Positions 21,242 through 27,680 of a stretch of DNA of 27,680 nt are shown one piece after another. The first letter of the stretch is position 1; each line of letters starts with the position of its first letter. Source of the DNA: a virus; IMG/VR virus record IMGVR_UViG_3300025645_000360, positions 1-27,680 of that record. One strand, given 5' to 3'. The position numbers were made by a program, and so were the translations under genes. The notes beneath the pieces were generated by a model. The model was not told where the DNA came from. It worked only from the letters and a program-made list of their open reading frames with translations, and did not search any database.

Positions 21242-21466
21242 CTAGTCTTTCCAAGCGAATGTGTTGACCGTGGTCTCTTTCGCATAACGCTGCCAAGTCT
21301 TGGGGTGTTGCTCTTTCCACCATGTGAGCGACGGGGCTGTGTTGCGGATTGTCTGGACATAGTAGGCAAAGCCACCCTCGATTGCTTCGGCGCGGAGTGC
21401 TTTCTGTTGCGCTTGAAGTTTCTTGATCTTGGCTTCGACGATTGCAAGTTGGTCTCTGGTGGTCAT
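21242..21466 (-). CDS. Hypothetical 74-aa protein
   Basis: Start at ATG 21466 (MTTRDQLAIVEAKIKKLQAQ) with AAGGA about 9 bases upstream behind a CCACTCAACCAA leader. The N-terminal coiled coil (residues ~5-30) is followed by a Trp-rich segment (LTWWKEQHPKTWQRYAK). Unrecognised. It is the first gene of the leftward accessory zone, controlled by the promoter/operator at 21508-21546. Confidence 0.7.
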   Translation of the reverse strand: MTTRDQLAIVEAKIKKLQAQQKALRAEAIEGGFAYYVQTIRNTAPSLTWWKEQHPKTWQRYAKETTVNTFAWKD

Positions 21467-21507
21467 GATCTTGTTTCCTTGGTTGAGTGGATCGCTTGAT
21501 TGCGTTT

Positions 21508-21546
21508 CCATAACTAAGTTATGGGGCTTGTGAACGCAGATGTCAA
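21508..21546 (-). promoter_or_regulatory. Promoter with overlapping palindromic operator
   Basis: On the minus strand TTGACA (21546-21541, perfect consensus), 17-base spacer, CATAAC (21523-21518). The -10 box lies inside a perfect inverted repeat, CCATAACT-A-AGTTATGG (21508-21524). A bound dimer would block the polymerase, so this is a good candidate for repression. Confidence 0.75.
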
Positions 21547-21899
21547 CACGCAGAATGCAATTAATTGCATGTAGAATGAAATTAATTTACCCAATATCCA
21601 GACCAACCAGCCGCCGCCCGCGGGGGTAACTGGGCCGGATCCGGCTCAATATTCCCGCTCCCCCGCAGGGGGTCTCCCCATATATAATGGGTGCGTAGCA
21701 CTCCGTCTGTCCTATAGTATTGGTTTTGTAAAATCATTCGGGGGTAATTCCATTGCACTTGCATGTAGACCACAACCCAGGTACAAGTACCCAGATCCGA
21801 GGACCGAGTACGATGCCCTTTCGAAATTATGCGCACTTTATTTTCATTTGGGTTTGGGGTATCGTGGCCCCAGGACCTTGGACCATGGAGCTTAGTGCT
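21547..21899. promoter_or_regulatory. Palindrome-rich divergent intergenic region
   Basis: No gene is supported here. It holds ATGCAATTAATTGCAT, a perfect 16-base palindrome (21555-21570); CCCGCGGG (21617-21624); GCCGGATCCGGC (21634-21645); a CCCCC/GGGGG hairpin near 21659-21673; CCCAT/ATGGG arms (21678-21691); and ACTATAGGA on the minus strand near 21711-21719. A frame from 21753 extends the transglycosylase by 49 residues but has no ribosome binding site. The rightward promoter must lie here; no clear sigma70 pair is seen. Confidence 0.6.
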
Positions 21900-22556
21900 A
21901 TGTCGGAGAAGAATGTTTTTAGGCGCGAGGCTGCGAAGCAGGCGGAGCGGTTTGGGATTGATCCTGAGTTATATGTTCGTTTGATTGAGCGTGAGAGTGG
22001 TTTTGATCCGAATGCGAAGGGTGCTGCTGGTGAGATAGGTTTGGCTCAGATTATGCCTGACACTGCGTTGAAGCCTGGTTATGGCACGGATCCTATTTTG
22101 GATCGGTCTGATCCGATGGAGAGTTTGCGTTTTGGTGCGCAGCATTTGGCGAATTTGATCGAGAATTACGATGGTGACGTTACACTTGCGTTGCAGGCTT
22201 ACAATGGCGGTGGCGGGAACGTGGCTCGTGGGACTGTATCGGAAGATGCGAAGCAGTATGCGTCGGAGTTATTGAACGGCAAGGAGTTGAAGGCCACTCG
22301 TCCGCAGGCTCGGTCTTCTGGTTTGGTTCCGCAGGCGGAGGACAAGGCTGGTCAGGCTGCGTTACAGAAGGGATTGGCTGCGTTGTTCGCGGATCGTGGT
22401 TTGAAGAGTGCGACTCCGTTGGGGAGTAGGGCTGTTCCTGGTGGTTTTAGAGCGAGTAGCAAGATGAGTCCGTTGAGTCGTCGTGGGATACCTGGTGCGG
22501 GGAGCATTGAGCGGTATTCTACGCCTGGTGGTATTGAGAGTTTATACAAGCGATGA
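21900..22556 (+). CDS. Lytic transglycosylase (SLT domain), virion-associated type
   Basis: 218 aa from ATG 21900, with GGAG 9 bases upstream. SLT/goose-lysozyme domain in residues ~15-115: catalytic Glu32 in LIERESGFDP, then GLAQIMPDTA (47-56) and ALQAYNGGGGNV (98-109). It cleaves the MurNAc-GlcNAc bond of peptidoglycan with anhydro-ring formation. There is no signal peptide or transmembrane anchor, and the C-terminal ~100 residues are a low-complexity basic tail, which suits a virion protein that opens the cell wall during DNA entry rather than a lysis enzyme. Next to two giant virion-type genes. The stop overlaps the next start (ATGA). Confidence 0.9.
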   Translation: MSEKNVFRREAAKQAERFGIDPELYVRLIERESGFDPNAKGAAGEIGLAQIMPDTALKPGYGTDPILDRSDPMESLRFGAQHLANLIENYDGDVTLALQAYNGGGGNVARGTVSEDAKQYASELLNGKELKATRPQARSSGLVPQAEDKAGQAALQKGLAALFADRGLKSATPLGSRAVPGGFRASSKMSPLSRRGIPGAGSIERYSTPGGIESLYKR

Positions 22557-23029
22557 AGGATTTGGTTGCCGAAACATTTGAGTTGGTTCGGGATTTTCGT
22601 CCGGAAGTTGCCCGCGCTGTTTTGCAGTTAGGTAAGAAGGCTCATTCGGAGAGTGCTCATCGGCACTTGGCTCTTGATCCTGGGTATTTGTTGGACAACG
22701 CGGAGCGTTACACGCATCTAAAGAACCATGCTTTTTGGTTAGCTTGGGAGGATGGCGAGGCTGTTGGGGTATTTGCTGGTAAGGCGAATCCTTATTTCTT
22801 TAGTCGTGACTTGGTTGCTGGAGACAGTTTGTGGTATGTAGTACCTGAGAAGCGAGGTTCGCGTGTTGGGCTTCAGTTATTGGGGTTATTTGAGCAGTGG
22901 GCGGAAGATTTGGGTGTTGTTGACATACGGATTGGTCAGACCTCGAAACTTGATCCACGGGTCTTTAATGGGATATTGAGTAGTAGGGGCTACGATTGCG
23001 TTGGTTCTTACTTTGTGAGGAAGGTCTAA
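22553..23029 (+). CDS. GNAT-family acetyltransferase
   Basis: 158 aa. The central strand-turn-helix LWYVVPEKRGSRVGLQLLGL (residues ~93-112) matches the acetyl-CoA-binding motif A (Q/RxxGxG/A region, here RGSRVG), preceded by DGEAVGVFAGKANP and followed by DIRIGQTS and a RGYDCVGSYF end. It transfers an acetyl group to an amine; the substrate is unknown. Similar proteins occur beside structural genes in podovirus-like phages. ATGA overlap with the transglycosylase gene; one base before the giant gene. Confidence 0.87.
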   Translation: MKDLVAETFELVRDFRPEVARAVLQLGKKAHSESAHRHLALDPGYLLDNAERYTHLKNHAFWLAWEDGEAVGVFAGKANPYFFSRDLVAGDSLWYVVPEKRGSRVGLQLLGLFEQWAEDLGVVDIRIGQTSKLDPRVFNGILSSRGYDCVGSYFVRKV

Positions 23030-23030
23030 G

Positions 23031-26000
23031 ATGAGCTACAGTTTATACAACCCGTTTTTGTTTTCGGCGTTTCTTGATCGGCGGACCTTTAAGGATGACG
23101 ACGGCGGTGGCGGAAACGACGGCGGTGGCGGTTCCTCGTCTTCAAGTAGCTCCCGTACTGAAGCGGATGTACAAGCCGATATCAACTCAGCGTTGAACGC
23201 GAGTGGTGGTGAGTGGACCTCGGAGCTAAACGATTTGGTTTCGGAGCGTACAGAAGTCCGTTCGGGCGGTGCATCTACCTCATCTACTGCAGCCGCATCC
23301 TCCAGTGACAATAATACGGGTGGCGCGGGAAACACGTTGCCGAATGGTAACGTCAGTTTAGGCTCTGTATCTGCGACGGGTCAGTATGCGGGGGACGGTT
23401 TTGAATGGCAACAGAATCCTAACACCAATGCGTTAACGCGGGTGTACACTGGTGCGAACGAGGATGCTGGATTAGGCACGGAGGTTTTTGTAGCGGGGAC
23501 CTCGGACAACGATACTAAGGCGGCTGTTGCGCAGATTTCTTTGGACGAGGGCAGTTCGTTTGCCAACTCGGCGGCGTCGGCTACTGACGGCAGTGTATTG
23601 GACTTGTTCCGTGGTGAAGAGGACAAAGTTGGCAGCGGCAGTTATGCTGAACAGGTTGGAGAGGTCGATTACACTCCTGTTATAACGTATGATTCCACGA
23701 AGACGGGTGCTGAGAATTATGCTGAACAACTCGCCAAAATTGAAGCGTTAACTTCAGTGGCTCCGGCGGCGGTAAACACGGGCCTTGGTTCTTTGAGCCC
23801 AGTAGCGCGGCCCACGAACCTATTGACTGTGGAAGAGCAGGCGCTGGTTGATGCTTACAACCAGGCACTTCCTGACGAGGGTTACACTCCGGACGCGGCT
23901 ACGATGGCGGCTGTATTGAAGAGTCAGAACAAAGAGTCTGTGATTCCTGATCCTTTGTCTGTTGCGGAGCAGGTTGCACAGTACGATGGCGTGGACGCAG
24001 ATGCGCTGGACGCGGCCACGGCAGCGGCGAACAACGCGGCAGCGGCCACGGCTCTTGGTAGCGACGACTTCAGTTATACTATTCTGGACAAAGGTCAGGG
24101 CGGACTTGGTAGCTCTCCGCTACCAGATTCGTCTCAAGTTGCAGGAGGCGGTTGGGAGGAGTATTTTCAAAACGCCAGCACACAAGACATATTGGACCTA
24201 GCGGGCTCGAATGTCACGCTTCCTGTTGAAGCAGATGCCACTCCTTCATATGATGCGTTTGGCAATGAGTACGCCACGGCGGAACAGGCTGCGGCTGCGG
24301 ATCTTGCTGCGGAACAGGCAGCAGGCACGACCACAGATATCCCCGTAATAGAGAAGAATTTGTTTGATATAGGTCTTACGGACTATACTCCTGCGTTGAT
24401 TGGTTCCGGTTTGGAATCCAGTGTAAGTGCGATTTTAGATACGGGTCAAGATCTTGGACTTGTCGGGGAGCGCGTCGTGAACCCTGAGTTTGTAACCAAC
24501 GCAGCGGGAATTGATGACCGCAGTGGTTTGGACCGTTTAATCGATGAGCTTTATGTTAATCGCACGGGCGACACGAGTATTTATGATAAGTTTACTGTTC
24601 CAGTAACTCTTCCAGTAGCTACGGAAAAAACAGCCCTCGAGAATGTCCTGTCGAACTACAGTGCGGGCCAGTACCAAGAGATGGCAGACAATATAGCGAA
24701 GCTGCCGCAAGAGACTAAGGATGCTTTATCTTCTGACATTCTTAATTTTCCTCAGAAGTATGGGTATGAAGAGGGGCAAGTGGACCCTGGCTTTGCTTCG
24801 GCGTTGGGGGAAAGTAAAGATAAGACGAATTTCGCAGGTGTGAACACAGATGCGCTTCTTGCTAATTTGGCATTAAGTTCACCGGGCGCGGTTGCAACTG
24901 TTCTTACGAGTATGGCTAACTTACCTGCGGGCATGGCTCTTGGCTCAACTATGGCTATGGGTGAAGGTCAATCTTCGGCGAATGAGGTTATTGATAATGC
25001 GTTTGCCGACGGATCGATCCAATACAACCCTGAGTACCAGACGGTGCTGTCTAACTCTATGAATGACCCCGCTTTCGCGGCTTTGAGTGATGCGGAGAAA
25101 AACGCTCGGGTTAAGAACACTTTGGAAAACAAGGTGGCTCAAGGCTTGATCCCACTTGCGGCTCTTGGCGCGGCGACCACGGCACTGACTCCTGGTTTTC
25201 TTCTCGGAAAGAATCTTAAAGGGGTGGCTACGCAGGGTGGCTTGGAAGCCTTGGAAGAAGGTTTTCTTGAAACGGGCGTGTTAGAGGGCGCTCTTCAGGG
25301 TAACGCGGGCGGGTTGTCCGTTAACCCGAATCTACAAGACATGTCTGGCGAAGCCTTGGTTGGCGGTATTTTAGGTATTGGTATTGGTGGTGGCACTGCG
25401 CTTACTTCGGGAGTGGGAAGTAACGCAAATGTTCTTGACCCATCCAAGTCAGCCACTTCAGGTCAGCCTGCTCAATCTACTGTGCCGACTTCGTATGATT
25501 CGTTGATTACTCCGGCACCTGACGAGTTGCTGGCTATCACGGATCAGACAGAAACTGCGAGTGAGTCAAGAATTACTGCGGCAGAAGAACTGATGCGGTC
25601 TCAGATTGATCAGACAGGCATGATCAAACCGAATGAAATAGCCAAAGTAGCCGATCAGCTTGGCCTGACGTTGTTTGAGGCTAGTGAAGCTGGAAACCGT
25701 GCCATTGAAGGTAAGATGAACGACGACGCAAGCAGTTTACAGGCTCGTGCGGAACAGTCGGTCATAGACACAGGCGGGATTCCGGCGGAACTGAACGCTG
25801 AGATCAACGACCTGTTGTCCGAGAACCCAGATGTTGCTGCGAGTATTGTGGATGATGCTTTCAACCGTCCGTTTGTTTCTAACACAGGCCAGTCTCGTCT
25901 TCAGATGGCTAGTGACATGGATGCGACACCTGTGGTTGACACGGCTCCGGTCTCTCAACCTACTGTGATGGATGTTTCTCCTGCACAGCAGGCTATAAAT

Positions 26001-27680
26001 TACGGTGCGATGCAGGCTCAAGAGGCGGCGTATACTGCTGCCAAAGGAGCGACAGGCGACGATGCTGCGGCGGAAGCTGCGGGTGAGGCTGCGTACAACA
26101 ACTTCTTGCGTAATCCGAGCGGTCTTCCAGAAGCACTGACCGAGGGCATTGCTCCAAAGGTTGATACCACCTCGGTGGGCGCGGCGAGTATAGCCAAGGC
26201 CCCAGCCTCTGGGATCGAGACTGTTGTAGCGAAAAGCCCTGACGATATCATTGCGGAGCAACGGGCTGCGGCTCCTGAACTCACAACGATTTACCACGCG
26301 ACGAAAGGTGCGCCATTTTCTCAGTTCGATCCTACACAAGGTGACAGTTATTACGGGAATCAGGGGGCATTTGGCCCTGGTTTTTACGGCTCCTTGGACA
26401 CGAAGTATCCTTCGGAGTTCGTTGGCGGTGAGGGCAGTTTAATGAGTGCTCAAGTCGATACGTCAAATATGTTGGATGCGAGAAACAACAAACCGTTGTC
26501 ACAGACACAGACCGAAAACTTACAGGGCGCGTTGGCTAATCGGACTGATTCTGCAGGTAACAATTTAAACGTAACCCAAGATGGTAACACATTGACCGTG
26601 GAATACGTCCGTAAATCCTCCTTTGGAGGTGAAAGCGAGGCAGATAGAACTGTTACAAGAACTATCGACACCACGAATCCAACTGATGTTTTCCAAAAAG
26701 TAAATATAATTTCAGAGAACATTAAGAATCCTTTAGCTAAAGATGATCAAGGTCTTTCCATAGAAAGCGAACTGGACGGAGACACACAAAATTTAAAAGG
26801 TATTCTTACCGACGCAGGGTTTACGGGTGTAGTTGGGATTGCTGATGTTGGTGGGGGCACCGCGGGCAACAAGGACAACATGGTTGTGTTTGATGAAAGT
26901 CTGGTCGGGGATTTGCAAACAGTTGTCGATCAAGGACCGATTCCAACAAGTGCTGCGGATCTAGCCATTACCAGCAAGATAGACGCCGACAACGCGGCTC
27001 CAGCCGTTGAAGAAGACGTTGCTGCAGTTGTTGAAGTAGCGAAAAGCCCTGACGACATCATTGCGGAACAGCGGGCGGCGGCTACATCGTTGTCCACCAT
27101 ACCCACACGAGTTGTGGTTGGTGATTCGCTTGAAGGGTATTCAGCTGCGGACGTTTCGGGACAACCAGTCGGGTCTTCTAAACCGCGAGACGATCTTGAC
27201 GTTCGCGGCACCACGGGTGGGCCGTTTACTAATATGAAGAACGAGCCGATTGGTAGCATAGATAATGCGCCATACGGAGAGCCTGTTCGACGGATTATTG
27301 ACAATCCTGACGGCACAACAACCATACAGGTTGGGTCAAGGATTTCTTCCGAAGGTGCTTCGGGTAGTAGAGACAACTATGTTTCTGCGGCTGTCACGTT
27401 GCCTTCTAGTGCTACAAATGAGCAGAAAGAAGCGGCGTATAAAGAAGCTGTTGAAAACTGGAAGTCAAACTACGAGGGAGCAACGACTTCCGGTGATATT
27501 GAGATGAACGCAGGCAAAGTCGTTCCTAACGAGGATGTAACAACCTTCACTGAAACCGAGAAGGAGGTTGAGGTCGAAATAGAAGAAGAGGCTGAGAAAG
27601 AGGCTGAGAAAGAGGCTGAGAAAGAAACTGAGGTCGAAATAGAAGAAGAGGCTGAGAAAGAGGCTGAGAAAGAAACTGAG
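23031..27680 (+). CDS. Giant polyvalent virion-type protein with ART-like domain, 3' truncated
   Basis: An open frame from ATG 23031 (AAGG 6 bases upstream) to the window end, at least 1,550 residues with no stop. Order: Gly/Ser/Asp-rich segment (~23-45); Ala/Gln-rich region; hydrophobic stretches (~607-645, 701-726, 775-795) around EALEEGFLETGV, an E-E-Q/E pattern seen in large polyvalent phage proteins; then an ADP-ribosyltransferase-like segment (~1086-1295) with YHATKG (H1089), GPGFYGS (Y1119) and DNMVVFDES (N1283); a disordered region; and Glu/Lys repeats at the edge. Polyvalent proteins are carried in virions and enter the host with DNA. The Glu expected before V-V-F in active ARTs appears as Asn, so activity is uncertain. 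Position after the transglycosylase suggests an ejected protein. Confidence 0.82.
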   Translation, partial: MSYSLYNPFLFSAFLDRRTFKDDDGGGGNDGGGGSSSSSSSRTEADVQADINSALNASGGEWTSELNDLVSERTEVRSGGASTSSTAAASSSDNNTGGAGNTLPNGNVSLGSVSATGQYAGDGFEWQQNPNTNALTRVYTGANEDAGLGTEVFVAGTSDNDTKAAVAQISLDEGSSFANSAASATDGSVLDLFRGEEDKVGSGSYAEQVGEVDYTPVITYDSTKTGAENYAEQLAKIEALTSVAPAAVNTGLGSLSPVARPTNLLTVEEQALVDAYNQALPDEGYTPDAATMAAVLKSQNKESVIPDPLSVAEQVAQYDGVDADALDAATAAANNAAAATALGSDDFSYTILDKGQGGLGSSPLPDSSQVAGGGWEEYFQNASTQDILDLAGSNVTLPVEADATPSYDAFGNEYATAEQAAAADLAAEQAAGTTTDIPVIEKNLFDIGLTDYTPALIGSGLESSVSAILDTGQDLGLVGERVVNPEFVTNAAGIDDRSGLDRLIDELYVNRTGDTSIYDKFTVPVTLPVATEKTALENVLSNYSAGQYQEMADNIAKLPQETKDALSSDILNFPQKYGYEEGQVDPGFASALGESKDKTNFAGVNTDALLANLALSSPGAVATVLTSMANLPAGMALGSTMAMGEGQSSANEVIDNAFADGSIQYNPEYQTVLSNSMNDPAFAALSDAEKNARVKNTLENKVAQGLIPLAALGAATTALTPGFLLGKNLKGVATQGGLEALEEGFLETGVLEGALQGNAGGLSVNPNLQDMSGEALVGGILGIGIGGGTALTSGVGSNANVLDPSKSATSGQPAQSTVPTSYDSLITPAPDELLAITDQTETASESRITAAEELMRSQIDQTGMIKPNEIAKVADQLGLTLFEASEAGNRAIEGKMNDDASSLQARAEQSVIDTGGIPAELNAEINDLLSENPDVAASIVDDAFNRPFVSNTGQSRLQMASDMDATPVVDTAPVSQPTVMDVSPAQQAINYGAMQAQEAAYTAAKGATGDDAAAEAAGEAAYNNFLRNPSGLPEALTEGIAPKVDTTSVGAASIAKAPASGIETVVAKSPDDIIAEQRAAAPELTTIYHATKGAPFSQFDPTQGDSYYGNQGAFGPGFYGSLDTKYPSEFVGGEGSLMSAQVDTSNMLDARNNKPLSQTQTENLQGALANRTDSAGNNLNVTQDGNTLTVEYVRKSSFGGESEADRTVTRTIDTTNPTDVFQKVNIISENIKNPLAKDDQGLSIESELDGDTQNLKGILTDAGFTGVVGIADVGGGTAGNKDNMVVFDESLVGDLQTVVDQGPIPTSAADLAITSKIDADNAAPAVEEDVAAVVEVAKSPDDIIAEQRAAATSLSTIPTRVVVGDSLEGYSAADVSGQPVGSSKPRDDLDVRGTTGGPFTNMKNEPIGSIDNAPYGEPVRRIIDNPDGTTTIQVGSRISSEGASGSRDNYVSAAVTLPSSATNEQKEAAYKEAVENWKSNYEGATTSGDIEMNAGKVVPNEDVTTFTETEKEVEVEIEEEAEKEAEKEAEKETEVEIEEEAEKEAEKETE
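26226..26273 (+). repeat. 48-bp duplicated segment, first copy (before ART-like domain)
   Basis: Encodes VAKSPDDIIAEQRAAA. The second copy at 27036-27083 encodes the same residues with a few synonymous changes (e.g. GATATC/GACATC, GAGCAACGG/GAACAGCGG). The two copies are 810 bases apart and in the same frame, one at each side of the ART-like segment. Confidence 0.9.
27036..27083 (+). repeat. 48-bp duplicated segment, second copy (after ART-like domain)
   Basis: In-frame copy of 26226-26273. Synonymous differences between the copies show that selection kept the peptide. Other parts of the protein show no such identity. Confidence 0.9.
27570..27680 (+). repeat. Nested Glu/Lys-coding tandem repeats at window edge
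   Basis: A 60-base unit starting GAGGTCGAAATAG at 27570 recurs at 27630 in a 48-base form. Within each unit a 12-base GAGGCTGAGAAA (EAEK) repeats three times, then twice. They encode a highly charged helical tail that continues past the window. Confidence 0.85.

Noticed and set aside
21753-21899. N-terminal extension of the transglycosylase from 21753 (with a hydrophobic segment suggesting a signal)
   Set aside because: No ribosome binding site at 21753, poor composition match with the enzyme, and a good start at 21900 with GGAG upstream.
23962-24201. Short plus-strand frames (also 26251-26442 and 27265-27507) inside the right giant gene
   Set aside because: The continuous frame from 23031 to the window end explains the region; these are alternate frames without start signals.
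23036-27376. Series of minus-strand frames across the right end
   Set aside because: All are antisense to the giant open frame and none has a ribosome binding site or domain.
1-27680. T7-like RNA polymerase, integrase, tRNA genes
   Set aside because: I looked for their motifs or folds and found none in the window; the promoter-like ACTATAGGA elements alone do not prove a phage RNA polymerase.

Overview
The window is part of a tailed double-stranded DNA bacteriophage genome (or a closely related prophage). It holds a phage replication module, a small terminase subunit, a virion-type lytic transglycosylase and two very large multidomain virion-type proteins, one cut by each window edge. There are no rRNA, tRNA or metabolic housekeeping genes. 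Gene packing is dense, with ATGA, TGATG and TAATG stop/start overlaps in long co-directional runs. Small phage families such as DUF6378, DUF1281 and the methylase-like 'ENP' protein suggest a marine or aquatic phage of a proteobacterium, probably podovirus-like. The host cannot be fixed from this sequence. Large terminase, portal, capsid and tail genes are absent, so the genome continues beyond the window.

Layout. (1) 2-3364 (+): 3' part of a giant polyvalent virion-type protein with an LPD38-like region and a Pro-rich tail. (2) 10534-3336 (-): replication operon, transcribed leftward: coiled-coil protein, SSB-like protein with an acidic IPF tail, AEP/TOTE-type primase, AlpA-like HTH, UvrD/Rep-like helicase, DUF6378, family A DNA polymerase (Leu at the 762 position), 86-aa protein. 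(3) 10611-12271 (+): divergent SNF2-like helicase and a 73-aa protein. (4) 12546-12343 (-): ribbon-helix-helix regulator with its own sigma70-like promoter and a strong terminator. (5) 17453-12600 (-): run of twelve overlapping small genes, mostly unknown, including a C5-methylase-like protein, DUF1281, a DnaJ-type Zn protein, HTH and OB/winged-helix proteins, and a 22-codon micro-ORF. (6) 17454-17804: divergent control region with a 14-T tract, four copies of a 10-bp element and candidate promoters; possible origin or operator. (7) 17805-18729 (+): small terminase and VRR-NUC-like nuclease. (8) 21466-18786 (-): accessory zone of small genes arranged as short transcription units, many with their own promoter, a shared A/C-rich leader before the ribosome binding site, and hairpin terminators. 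(9) 21467-21899: palindrome-rich divergent control region. (10) 21900-27680 (+): lytic transglycosylase, GNAT acetyltransferase, and a protein of more than 1550 aa with an ADP-ribosyltransferase-like segment, running off the window.

How it works together. The leftward operon supplies a near-complete replisome (primase, SSB, two helicases, polymerase). The rightward genes at both edges look like packaging and ejected virion proteins. The leftward small-gene blocks are probably early host-interaction and regulatory genes. The features most worth following are the ART-like domain flanked by a duplicated 48-bp segment, the iteron-like control region at 17.6 kb, the shared leader before scattered genes, and the IPF-type tails on both primase and SSB.
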